Below, in pieces: positions 16,733-23,795 of a stretch of DNA of 64,000 nt. The position numbers and the translations under genes were made by a program. Position 1 is the stretch's first letter; each line of letters opens with the position of its first letter. Under the pieces are notes generated by a model that ran no database searches, was not told where the DNA came from, and worked only from the letters and a program-made list of their open reading frames with translations. The DNA is taken from the NCBI GenBank assembly GCA_963718605.1, contig OY970363.1, positions 1,612,001-1,676,000 on the forward strand, given 5' to 3'. Source of the stretch: JACCXE01 sp963718605 (GTDB lineage: Bacteria; Actinomycetota; Acidimicrobiia; Acidimicrobiales; JACCXE01).

Positions 16733-18192
16733 GCGTTACAGGCCGGCCAGGCGGCGCGGCCGGCGCTGATGGTCACGTCGACCTGTTTCTTGCCGGGCTG
16801 GGCCCGCAACTTCAGCAACCGATCGCCGGGCTGGGACAACGCGCACGCGTTGCGGACCGTCACGCGGTAGCCGTTCGCGTACTGCAGGTCTGACAGATAG
16901 ATCTCGGTCGGCGCCGGCGACGGACGGGTCGCGTAGGTGTACGCGAAGTCGCCATTGGACGCGTCATAGGTCATCGCCATCGGCCAGCCCGCGGTCGCAC
17001 GCGGGTACGTGCGCACGAGCTGCTTGCCGAGGTCGCCGGTGAACGGATCGGGCTTGGCGCCCTTCGGTCCGAACGAGCTCGCGTAGTGCCAGTACTGCCA
17101 ACCGATGAACCGCTTGTCCACGCGCGGCATTGTGCGCGCCATCACCGCGGGATCGTTCGTGCCGCCGAACTCGCTCAGGAGGGCAGGTAAGCCGGTGCGT
17201 CGCTCGAATACGTCGTAGTTCCCGTAGGTGATGTTGTGCTGCTGATCGCACCCGCCCTTCAGGGCGGCCGGCGTGCCCGAGTAGACGGACAGTTCGCTGA
17301 AACCGCAGTAGTCGTGGAACGAGAACACGATGCCCTCGCCCGCCTTCGGCGTGAACGGCTCGGTGCCGATGTAGGACTGGATCAGCGTGTTCCACAGCGT
17401 GTGTGGCTCCCAGAACACCAGCGCGCCGGGGTCACCCGCGTGGAACGCATCGGTCAACTTCTGGTGCATGGCCTGGTACACCCGGTCGAAGCCGGGGCAG
17501 CCGAGAGGAATGCACGTCGGAGACGCCAAGCCGGGCCACGGCTCGTTGAGTACCTCGTAGCCGAGGACAGACTGGTCGCCGCGCAGCTTGGTTGCCAGCG
17601 CGGTAAAGGCGCGGCCAAGCATGTCGCCCACGCCGTTCTTGTTCGACCAAAACGCGGTCCACGACATGTTGAGCGACAGCATCGTGGCGCTGTTGAGCGG
17701 CCATCCCGCGTCGTACTCGTAGGGTCCGGGTTTCCGGGCGACGGCCCACGCCGGGAAGCCATTGCCTCCCTTGAAGATCTGGCTCATCGAGTCCTGGTGG
17801 TTGTCGATGAGCACGCGGATGCCCTGCGCGCCCAGCAGGTCGACCACCGTCTTGACGCGGTCGAGGTACGCGCGATCGACGCGACCGCGGGTCGGCATGA
17901 GGCCGGCGAACTCGACTCCGAGTCGCACGGTGTTGAACCCGTGTTTGGCCAAGAGCGCGGCGTCGAGCGCGTTCAGGGTGAATCCGTCGTTCAACTCCAT
18001 GAACGGAGCTTCCTTGTCGACGTTGTTCACGCCGTGCAGCAACACCACCCGTCCCGCGCTGTCAACCAGCCAACGACCTTCCGTGTGCAGGCGCGCGGAC
18101 GACGGATCGGTGGCGGCGGAAGCGACGCTGGCGAAGGACAACAGCGATGCGGCCACGATGACCGCGAGGGCGAGACGACGCACGCCGCACAC
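16729..18192 (-). CDS. Secreted GH5 glycosidase, endoglycoceramidase-like
   Basis: A secreted retaining beta-glycosidase. N-terminal signal peptide (LALAVIVAASLLSFASVASA), then a GH5 barrel: RVVLLHGVNNVDK, FNTVRLGVEFAGLMP, IRVLIDNHQDSMSQ, the acid/base glutamate in GYEVLNEPWPG, VFWEPH and the nucleophile glutamate in ALLSEFGGTNDP. The HQDSMSQ and long-loop pattern match the endoglycoceramidase-like branch more than cellulases. A C-terminal beta-domain of about 90 residues follows. GTG starts at 18192 or 18183; frames extending to 18765 are shadows of the YihY gene. The stop overlaps the F420 oxidoreductase stop. Substrate could be a glycolipid or oligosaccharide. Confidence 0.88.
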   Translation of the reverse strand: MCGVRRLALAVIVAASLLSFASVASAATDPSSARLHTEGRWLVDSAGRVVLLHGVNNVDKEAPFMELNDGFTLNALDAALLAKHGFNTVRLGVEFAGLMPTRGRVDRAYLDRVKTVVDLLGAQGIRVLIDNHQDSMSQIFKGGNGFPAWAVARKPGPYEYDAGWPLNSATMLSLNMSWTAFWSNKNGVGDMLGRAFTALATKLRGDQSVLGYEVLNEPWPGLASPTCIPLGCPGFDRVYQAMHQKLTDAFHAGDPGALVFWEPHTLWNTLIQSYIGTEPFTPKAGEGIVFSFHDYCGFSELSVYSGTPAALKGGCDQQHNITYGNYDVFERRTGLPALLSEFGGTNDPAVMARTMPRVDKRFIGWQYWHYASSFGPKGAKPDPFTGDLGKQLVRTYPRATAGWPMAMTYDASNGDFAYTYATRPSPAPTEIYLSDLQYANGYRVTVRNACALSQPGDRLLKLRAQPGKKQVDVTISAGRAAWPACNA

Positions 18193-18200
18193 GGTACGGC

Positions 18201-19154
18201 TTAGGACGCCTCCCACACCGACTCGACGGACTGCTCGGGCCGACGCTTGCCTTGTTCGGCTATGTCGTCGAGCGCCCGCATGTCTGCCTCGGTGAGCGGC
18301 GGTTGCACGATGCTGCGGGGCCACAGCTGGCGGGCGCGCACGACGTTGATCTCCGCGGCGTACAGCGCGAGTTGCGCGCCGAGGTACAGCCACGAAATCA
18401 GCCCGAGGACTGAAGCGAAGTATCCGTACACCTGCGAGGCATGGCGCAGGTTGTGGCCGACGAGCAACGCGCCGAGCACTTGGAGCACGGACCAGCCGAC
18501 GCCGCCGAAGATGGCGCCGGGCAGGAGGGTGCGGGTACCGATTGACGGTGTCAGCACGCGGAACGCAATCACGAACAGGCTGATGTTGATCGCGACGGTG
18601 CCGAGCGGGATCGACGCGCGCGTGCCGATGCCGCCCGGCGCGAGCGTGGCAACCGACAGCAACGCGGTGGTCAAGCCGAGTCCGAGCCCGAGCGCGCCGA
18701 TCAGACCGAGCCCGCGGACCAGCCGCGGCAGGAACCCGGGTCGGTGCTCGCCGGGAATGTTCCACACCTCAGCCATCGCGTACTGCGCGGCCTGGCTCAA
18801 GCCCATCGCGCCCCAGATCAAACCGAGCCCACCCACGATGAGCGCGATCGAGTTACCCCGCAGCGGGTGCACCGACTTCACGAGTTGGTCGCCGACTATC
18901 GGGAAGTCGCGCAAGGCCGAAGTCATGATCGACGTGCGGATGGAACTGTTCTTGTCGATGACGAAGCCGAGCACGGTCGTCATCAGCAGCAACAGCGGGA
19001 AGACCGCAATGAAGGCGTTGTACGTCATGAGGGCGGCGAGCGAGCCCCCACGGTCGTCGCCGAACTTCTTGACCACACCGAAGACGAAGGCCAGCGGCCG
19101 ACGTTCCTGCTGAAAACAGTCGACCCGGCGGACCAGCCGCTCAGCGGCGTTCAT
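18201..19154 (-). CDS. YihY/BrkB-family membrane protein
   Basis: A 317-residue inner-membrane protein with six predicted helices. Family marks: GGSLAALMTYNAFIAVFPLLLL in helix 1, GLIWGAMGLSQAAQYAMAEVWNIP, GAIFGGVGWSVLQ and YGYFASVLGLISWLYLGAQLALYAAEIN near the C-terminus. The family was once called ribonuclease BN but is a membrane protein of uncertain role. ATG 19154 follows the upstream GAF-protein stop by two bases, so the two genes form an operon that may be driven by the stress-type promoter at 19705-19729. Confidence 0.9.
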   Translation of the reverse strand: MNAAERLVRRVDCFQQERRPLAFVFGVVKKFGDDRGGSLAALMTYNAFIAVFPLLLLMTTVLGFVIDKNSSIRTSIMTSALRDFPIVGDQLVKSVHPLRGNSIALIVGGLGLIWGAMGLSQAAQYAMAEVWNIPGEHRPGFLPRLVRGLGLIGALGLGLGLTTALLSVATLAPGGIGTRASIPLGTVAINISLFVIAFRVLTPSIGTRTLLPGAIFGGVGWSVLQVLGALLVGHNLRHASQVYGYFASVLGLISWLYLGAQLALYAAEINVVRARQLWPRSIVQPPLTEADMRALDDIAEQGKRRPEQSVESVWEAS

Positions 19155-19156
19155 AA

Positions 19157-19696
19157 CTACAGGGTGTATCGGGTTGCGAGCTTGGCGGCCAACTCGGCCG
19201 CCAGCGCTTCGCTCGCGAGGTCGCATTGCAGTCGGTCGAACGAGAGAAGTTCGATCACTGCGCCAACGCGCTCGCCGAGGACGATCGGAAAGGCGCCACC
19301 CGACTTCACACCGTGGAGGGTGAGCACGCGGCCCAAACCTTTCCAACCGCGCCGCGGGATGGAATCGGTCCACACCGGGGCGCCGGTACGCAGCGCCGCG
19401 GCCGTCAAGTAGGTGCCGTCGCCACCCAGGCGGAACAACGCGCTGGCCAGCTCGCCATGGCTGATCGCGTCCTCGCCGAACAGCTTGCCCAGCGGTGACA
19501 GCGGTTCGCCGGGAGCCGACGCGTAGAGCGCGTGGGCCAAGAGGTCGGGGCGTCCTTCACACAGTTCAAGACAGGCTGCCGCCACCGCGTCGCGCAGCGT
19601 GGGGGCGCGCACTATCGCCAACTCGGATGCGGAGGGCGCGTCCTGCAGACACAACGCCTCGTCGGTGGATGTCGCGGGCGTCAGCGTCGAAGACAT
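19157..19696 (-). CDS. GAF-domain protein
   Basis: About 179 residues. After a variable 40-residue leader, residues 45-175 form a GAF-like sensor fold (TAAALRTGAPVWTDSIPRRGW, then VKSGGAFPIVLGERVGAVIELLS). It has no output domain, so it is likely a small sensor or a partner of another regulator. ATG 19696 sits eight bases from a GGGTAG -10 element, the leaderless arrangement repeated across this region; GTG 19702 is an alternative. It is the first gene of a pair with yihY. Confidence 0.75.
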   Translation of the reverse strand: MSSTLTPATSTDEALCLQDAPSASELAIVRAPTLRDAVAAACLELCEGRPDLLAHALYASAPGEPLSPLGKLFGEDAISHGELASALFRLGGDGTYLTAAALRTGAPVWTDSIPRRGWKGLGRVLTLHGVKSGGAFPIVLGERVGAVIELLSFDRLQCDLASEALAAELAAKLATRYTL

Positions 19697-19704
19697 GCCC
19701 ACTG

Positions 19705-19729
19705 CTACCCCCGCCCCACGGCGGGTAAC
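19705..19729 (-). promoter_or_regulatory. Candidate SigB/SigF-type promoter for GAF-yihY
   Basis: On the minus strand GTTA, 15 bases, GGGTAG. This is one mismatch from the actinobacterial SigB/SigF consensus GTTT-N14-17-GGGTA. The -10 ends eight bases before ATG 19696, so the transcript would be leaderless or nearly so. Confidence 0.5.
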
Positions 19730-19737
19730 CGTGGATT

Positions 19738-20127
19738 TCAGGAGGGCGGATCGACCAGGGTGAGCACGGCCGGCTCGCCCGCGGGCCGCTCATCATTGAG
19801 TCTTTCGAGCACGTCAGCGTCTTCCATGCTGGCCGACGGGCCGTAGCCCACCACCAGCACGCCCGCCATTGAGCACCACGGGCAGGTCACGACGCCGACC
19901 ATGGCGCTGTCGGCGGGGTCGCTCGGGCCTTCGGCCCGTGCCATTGCGTTCACCGTGACCGAGGCGGCGTCGCTGACCGTGCGGCAGGCCCCGCAGCGCA
20001 CGCCACCGCCCTCGACCACGGAAAACGACATCACGAACCCCTGTTGTTCGTACTCAGCGACGATCTCCGTAACCGTGGTGGCGTCCGGAACGTGCACTTT
20101 GTCGGATTTCGAGGGGCCGTGCGTCAT
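19738..20127 (-). CDS. Hypothetical protein with zinc-ribbon-like cysteines
   Basis: A 129-residue protein I cannot assign to a named family. VRCGACRTV (residues about 43-51) and TCPWCSMAGVLVVGYGP (about 82-98) give two CxxC pairs spaced as in a zinc ribbon. The N-terminus (TVTEIVAEYEQQGF) and the middle are soluble. It is divergent from csbD and shares its intergenic region. Both sides of that region contain a SigB/SigF-type promoter, so a stress-induced role is likely. Confidence 0.75.
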   Translation of the reverse strand: MTHGPSKSDKVHVPDATTVTEIVAEYEQQGFVMSFSVVEGGGVRCGACRTVSDAASVTVNAMARAEGPSDPADSAMVGVVTCPWCSMAGVLVVGYGPSASMEDADVLERLNDERPAGEPAVLTLVDPPS

Positions 20128-20136
20128 AGCAAGCCG

Positions 20137-20161
20137 ATACCCGTCGCCCCGCGCCGCGAAC
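20137..20161 (-). promoter_or_regulatory. Candidate SigB/SigF-type promoter for the zinc-ribbon protein
   Basis: On the minus strand GTTC, 15 bases, GGGTAT, with nine bases to the ATG at 20127. One mismatch in the -35. It is back to back with the csbD promoter. Confidence 0.5.
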
Positions 20162-20163
20162 CC

Positions 20164-20188
20164 GTTTATCGGTCAGGCGCCCGGGTAC
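20164..20188 (+). promoter_or_regulatory. SigB/SigF-type promoter of csbD
   Basis: GTTT, 15 bases, GGGTAC: a full match to the actinobacterial SigB/SigF consensus. The -10 ends nine bases before the csbD ATG. CsbD is a classic SigB-dependent gene in Bacillus, and the cognate sigma factor gene lies 360 bases downstream. Confidence 0.7.
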
Positions 20189-20197
20189 GGCCTTTTC

Positions 20198-20401
20198 ATG
20201 AAGAACACGGACGAAGTAAAGGGCCGCATCAAGGAAGCCGCCGGTGACCTCACCGACAACGACCGCCTGAAGCGAGAGGGCAAAACCGACCGCTTCGCGG
20301 GCCAAGCGAAGGACGTAATCGGAGACGTAAAAGAAAAAGCCGAAAATGTGGTTGACGCTCTGAAGGACCGGGTACATGAAGTTTCGAGCCGGGATCGCTA
20401 G
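20198..20401 (+). CDS. CsbD-family stress protein
   Basis: A 67-residue hydrophilic protein. MKNTDEVKGRIKEAAGDLT and GQAKDVIGDVKEKAE are the CsbD signature. The family is a general-stress marker; the molecular role is unclear. ATG 20198 is set by the start of homology and by the promoter directly upstream. The gene converges on the sigma factor gene, with terminators between. Confidence 0.93.
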   Translation: MKNTDEVKGRIKEAAGDLTDNDRLKREGKTDRFAGQAKDVIGDVKEKAENVVDALKDRVHEVSSRDR

Positions 20402-20434
20402 CCCCAGCGTCCCGGACACCAAAACCAAATAAGA

Positions 20435-20483
20435 CTGCTCGGGGTGGGTCCCGGACCGCCCCGCCCCGCATCCGCCCCGAGCA
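20435..20483. terminator. GC-rich inverted repeat after csbD
   Basis: GCTCGGGG and CCCCGAGC about 30 bases apart, followed by AATTTT at 20484-20489. It may act as a weak terminator or an mRNA 3' structure for csbD. The stronger hairpin follows directly. Confidence 0.4.
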
Positions 20484-20491
20484 ATTTTGAA

Positions 20492-20530
20492 CCAATCCCC
20501 CTCGTGCAAACGAGGGGGATTGGTGTTTTT
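20492..20530. terminator. Strong intrinsic terminator between csbD and sigma factor gene
   Basis: A perfect 13-bp stem (CCAATCCCCCTCG with CGAGGGGGATTGG), a six-base loop and the tail TGTTTTT. The T tract serves the plus strand (csbD). The hairpin lies 27 bases past the convergent sigma factor stop and could also end transcripts from that side. Confidence 0.88.
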
Positions 20531-20556
20531 GGGCCGGAAAGTCGGGGCCGGAAGCT

Positions 20557-21291
20557 CTAGACCTGGGGTTTTACGGAGCCGAGGCGGCCGAGGGCCTCGC
20601 GGAGGAGCCGCGAGACGTGAACCTGGCTCACACCGATCCGGTCTGCGATCTCGCTTTGGGTGAGGTCCTCGAAGTACCGGAGGTACACGATCGAGCGCTC
20701 CCGCTCGGGCAGCTTTTCCATGAGTGCCCGGACCGTCACGCGGGCCTCGATGTTGGCGTAACCCATTTCTTCTTCGCCCAGCAGCCGGTCCTCGCGTGAC
20801 TCGCCCTCGCCGTCGGGCGCTGACAGCGCACCGGGCTTGTACGCCGCACCCGCTTCCATGGCCTCGACGACTTCTTCGTCCGAAACTCCGAGGTGCGCGG
20901 CCAGCTCGGGAATCGTGGGCCCACGACCCAGGGCGGCGTGGAGTTCGGCGACGGCCGGTGAGACGCGTAGGTGGAGTTCTTTGATCCCGCGCGGCACCTT
21001 GACCGACCACGTTTTGTCCCTGAAGTGCCGTTTGAGTTCACCGAGGATCGTCGGAGTGGCGAAGCTGCTGAACGCGGCGCCCTGTTGGGGGTCGAACCGC
21101 TCAACTGCACCGACCAGCGCCATGCTCGCGACTTGGATCAGGTCTTCGAGGGGCTCGCCGCGGTTCTCGAACCGACGCGCGAGCGCGACGGCGAGGCCGG
21201 TGTACCGCTCGACGATGCTGTTCCGGACCGACTGCGCACGACTTTCCGTGTACTCGCGGAAGAGCTCGTCCTCGTCCTCTCGGTCGATCAC
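20557..21291 (-). CDS. RNA polymerase sigma factor, SigB/SigF type
   Basis: A 244-residue alternative sigma factor of the stress/sporulation group. Region 2 (LEDLIQVASMALVGAVERFDPQ then FSSFATPTILGELKRHFRDKTW), region 3 (GRGPTIPELAAHLGVSDEEV) and region 4 (ERERSIVYLRYFEDLTQSEI with IGVSQVHVSRLLREAL) are all present. The start overlaps the anti-sigma gene stop (ATGA), the standard rsbW-sigB/usfX-sigF arrangement. Several nearby genes carry the promoter this class recognises, including its own operon, so positive autoregulation is likely. Confidence 0.95.
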   Translation of the reverse strand: MIDREDEDELFREYTESRAQSVRNSIVERYTGLAVALARRFENRGEPLEDLIQVASMALVGAVERFDPQQGAAFSSFATPTILGELKRHFRDKTWSVKVPRGIKELHLRVSPAVAELHAALGRGPTIPELAAHLGVSDEEVVEAMEAGAAYKPGALSAPDGEGESREDRLLGEEEMGYANIEARVTVRALMEKLPERERSIVYLRYFEDLTQSEIADRIGVSQVHVSRLLREALGRLGSVKPQV

Positions 21292-21698
21292 GTGTCGTTG
21301 GCGCGGTGGCCGCGGAACATCGTGAATTGAATTTCCGTGCCATCCACGTCGTAGCGGTGCGTGTCGACCACGGCATCCAGGACTTGTTCGCTGAGTTCGT
21401 CAGGCTCCAGTGGCGGTGCGCCGGCGTTTACGGGTACGCGCCCGCTCACCGTGAGGCCGGCGCCGTCGCCCCGCAGTGAAAGCGTGAGCTCGGCCCCGGG
21501 CACCGCGCACGCGATGACGTTGCTGCACAGCTCAGACACCGCGATGCGCACGTCCTCGATCGCGTCGTACTCGAAGCCGATCTTGCCGGCGAGCGCGGTC
21601 GCGGTAAGGCGCGCGTAGCTGATGTGGTCGTTGGTCGCCGACACCGTGAGGGTGACGGACGCGGTTGTTTCGACTTCGGCGTTAGCCATGCTTTGCAC
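21288..21698 (-). CDS. Anti-sigma factor, RsbW/SpoIIAB-type ATPase
   Basis: A GHKL-fold serine kinase of about 136 residues that should bind and hold the downstream sigma factor and phosphorylate a STAS antagonist. The N-box is recognisable in IEDVRIAVSELCSNVIACA, and the C-terminal strands are present, but the G-box region is weak. GTG 21698 is chosen because GGAGGG lies six bases before it; ATG 21713 would place that ribosome site inside the gene. Coupled to the sigma gene by ATGA overlap. The promoter at 21732-21758 probably drives both. Confidence 0.85.
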   Translation of the reverse strand: MQSMANAEVETTASVTLTVSATNDHISYARLTATALAGKIGFEYDAIEDVRIAVSELCSNVIACAVPGAELTLSLRGDGAGLTVSGRVPVNAGAPPLEPDELSEQVLDAVVDTHRYDVDGTEIQFTMFRGHRANDT

Positions 21699-21731
21699 CG
21701 TATCGCCCTCCATGAGAAACCATGGCCACTC

Positions 21732-21758
21732 CTACCCACCTGCGGTTTCGCCGCAAAC
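21732..21758 (-). promoter_or_regulatory. SigB/SigF-type promoter of the anti-sigma/sigma operon
   Basis: On the minus strand GTTT, 17 bases, GGGTAG, ending 33 bases before GTG 21698. It interlocks with the oppositely directed promoter of the topoisomerase gene (GGTTT and AAACC mirror each other). It implies that the sigma factor transcribes its own operon. Confidence 0.6.
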
Positions 21759-21770
21759 CTAAGGGGGTAG
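21745..21770 (+). promoter_or_regulatory. SigB/SigF-type promoter of topoisomerase IB gene
   Basis: GTTT, 16 bases, GGGTAG; the -10 ends 12 bases before ATG 21783, another near-leaderless layout. Overlaps the divergent promoter of the sigma operon. Confidence 0.6.
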
Positions 21771-21782
21771 CGCTCGCATTAC

Positions 21783-22775
21783 ATGAGCAACGCCATCTCA
21801 TATGTGCGTGATGACCAACCGGGAATCGCCCGCCGCGGCACCAAGCGGTTTCGGTACGTCGACTCCCGCGGTCGCGAGGTCAGCCAAGCCGAGCGCCGGC
21901 GCATCGAGGCGCTCGCCATTCCGCCCGCCTGGACCCACGTGTGGATCTGTCCAGATCCGTCCGGCCACATCCAGGCCACGGGGCGCGACGCCCGTGGTCG
22001 CAAGCAATACCGGTACCACGCCGCGTTCCGTTCGCGGCGGGAGAAGGCGAAGTTCCGTGATCTGGTCCCCTTTGGCGAAGCGCTGGGCAAGCTGCGCGCC
22101 CGCGTCGACGCCGACCTGCGCCAGCCGCAACTCTCGCGCGAGCGCGTGCTGGCCGCGGTGCTCTCGCTCATGGAGCAGACCTATGTGCGGGTCGGGAATC
22201 ACGGCTACGCCCGACAGAACAAGACCTACGGCCTCACGACGCTGCGGGCCCACCACGTCGAAGTGACGGGGGGACACCTGCACCTGAACTTCGTGGGCAA
22301 GGGCGGCAAGCCAGTCGCGGTCACGTGCTGCGACGCGCGCCTCGCGCGCGTCGTGCGTCGGTGCCAGGACCTTCCCGGCCAGCACCTGTTTCAGTACGTG
22401 AACGACGACGGGGAGCCCAGCGTCGTGTCGTCTAACGACGTGAACGACTATCTGCGAGAGTCGACCGCGCTCGACGCCACGGCCAAAACATTCCGCACCT
22501 GGGGCGCGAGTCTGCTCGGCGCGCAATCGCTCCTCGCGTTCGATCCTCCGGCGTCGCCCACCGAATTCGGCCGTTCCGTGAACGAGGCGCTGAAGCCCGT
22601 CGCCGAGAGGCTGGGCAACACGGTCACCGTGTGCCGAAACTCCTACGTGCATCCCGTCGTGCTCAAGCGATTCGAGGATGGGTCGCTCGCTGAACGTTGG
22701 GCCGATGGCCCCGCACGCGCGGCGAACGGGCTGAGCGCTGACGAGCGGCGGCTACTGACCGTCTTGCGTTCTTAG
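21783..22775 (+). CDS. Type IB DNA topoisomerase (poxvirus-like)
   Basis: A 330-residue monomeric topoisomerase that relaxes supercoils by nicking one strand. The N-terminal domain starts YVRDDQPGIARRGTKRFRYVD; catalytic-domain motifs are EQTYVRVGNHGYARQNKTYGLTTL (first catalytic arginine), TFRTWGASL (second arginine region) and the nucleophile tyrosine in NSYVHP at residue 288. All parts are intact. The family is patchily distributed in bacteria. Its placement divergent from the sigma factor operon with a matching promoter suggests induction in stress. The last four bases overlap the convergent F420 oxidoreductase. Confidence 0.93.
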   Translation: MSNAISYVRDDQPGIARRGTKRFRYVDSRGREVSQAERRRIEALAIPPAWTHVWICPDPSGHIQATGRDARGRKQYRYHAAFRSRREKAKFRDLVPFGEALGKLRARVDADLRQPQLSRERVLAAVLSLMEQTYVRVGNHGYARQNKTYGLTTLRAHHVEVTGGHLHLNFVGKGGKPVAVTCCDARLARVVRRCQDLPGQHLFQYVNDDGEPSVVSSNDVNDYLRESTALDATAKTFRTWGASLLGAQSLLAFDPPASPTEFGRSVNEALKPVAERLGNTVTVCRNSYVHPVVLKRFEDGSLAERWADGPARAANGLSADERRLLTVLRS

Positions 22776-23734
22776 GCGTCGGCCTCGGCGAGAGCCGGCC
22801 GCAGTTCGTTCTCCCAGAACTGCAGAAAACCGTGCTGGTCCGGGCCGATCTGATGGAAATAGACGTGGTCGTAGCCGGCGTCCACGAACGCACGCACCGA
22901 CTTCAGAACGGGTGCGAGGTCGGGGCCGCAGGGTGTGGACTTGGTGGCCGCCTCTTCGTCGACGAGCTCGGCGGCCTGCTCGAAGTGTTTCCACGTCGGC
23001 AGGTCCTGTGCGAGCTGGCCCGGGATCGCGCCGGTCGGCCACACCTGGTGGACGGTCTTGCGCGCGGTCGCCGCGTCGGCGGCCCAACACAGGCTGAGTT
23101 GCGCGTAGCGCGGGCCGGTGCCGCCACAGTCGCGGAAGTGCTGCACGTCGTCAGCGTCAGTCCCGTGACCCCAGAAGCCGTCGCCAATCCGGGCCGCGAG
23201 TTCGATCGCGTCGGGCCCGAAACCGGACACGATCACCGGCACGGCGCCGGGCGGGTCGAAGATGCGCGCGTTGTCCACCTCGTAGAACTCGCCCCTGAAG
23301 TTGACGGTGTCGCCCGTCCACAGCTGGCGCATCACGTCCACGGCCTCTTCGAGCATCTTGAGGCGCCCCTCATGGCGTGGCCACCGGTGCCCCAGGATGT
23401 GCTCGTTAAGCGCCTCGCCCGTCCCGACGCCGAAGAAGAAGCGGTCACCGAAGAGTTGCGCGGTAGTGGCCACTGCGTGCGCGACGACGGCGGGGTGCAT
23501 CCGCACAGTCGGGCATGTGACGCCCGTGCCCACTTGGATCTGGTTCGTGACCTGGGCGATCCCGCCGAGTACCGACCACACGAACGGGCTGTGGCCTTGC
23601 GTCTCGGTCCACGGATGGAAATGATCCGAAATGGAGAGGAAGTCGAATCCGGCTTCCTCGGCGAGGCGGGCGTTTTCGACGAGGGTGGCAGGGCCGTGCT
23701 CCTCGCTCGACAAGGTGTAACCGAAACGTGTCAT
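22772..23734 (-). CDS. LLM-class F420-dependent oxidoreductase (FGD-like, TIGR03557 group)
   Basis: A 320-residue TIM-barrel enzyme close to F420-dependent glucose-6-phosphate dehydrogenase-like proteins. Segments: FGYTLSSEEHGP, FDFLSISDHFHPWTETQGHSPFVW, IQVGTGVTCPTVRMHPA, FFFGVGTGEALNEHILG and VPVIVSGFGPDAIELAARIGDG. The WTETQGHSPFVW stretch marks the group. Substrate unknown. A full SigB/SigF-type promoter ends nine bases before the ATG, so it appears to belong to the stress regulon. Confidence 0.9.
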   Translation of the reverse strand: MTRFGYTLSSEEHGPATLVENARLAEEAGFDFLSISDHFHPWTETQGHSPFVWSVLGGIAQVTNQIQVGTGVTCPTVRMHPAVVAHAVATTAQLFGDRFFFGVGTGEALNEHILGHRWPRHEGRLKMLEEAVDVMRQLWTGDTVNFRGEFYEVDNARIFDPPGAVPVIVSGFGPDAIELAARIGDGFWGHGTDADDVQHFRDCGGTGPRYAQLSLCWAADAATARKTVHQVWPTGAIPGQLAQDLPTWKHFEQAAELVDEEAATKSTPCGPDLAPVLKSVRAFVDAGYDHVYFHQIGPDQHGFLQFWENELRPALAEADA

Positions 23735-23743
23735 GGACGGCCT

Positions 23744-23767
23744 TTACCCAAGGCCGCCCGGCGAAAC
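23744..23767 (-). promoter_or_regulatory. SigB/SigF-type promoter of the F420 oxidoreductase
   Basis: On the minus strand GTTT, 14 bases, GGGTAA, with nine bases to ATG 23734. Full consensus match and the same leaderless geometry as csbD. Confidence 0.6.
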
Positions 23768-23795
23768 ACTCCGGAACTACGTCTAACCTCTGTTC

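Noticed and set aside
18193..18765. N-terminal extension of the GH5 frame
   Set aside because: It overlaps the YihY gene on the same strand in another frame, and the signal peptide begins after it.
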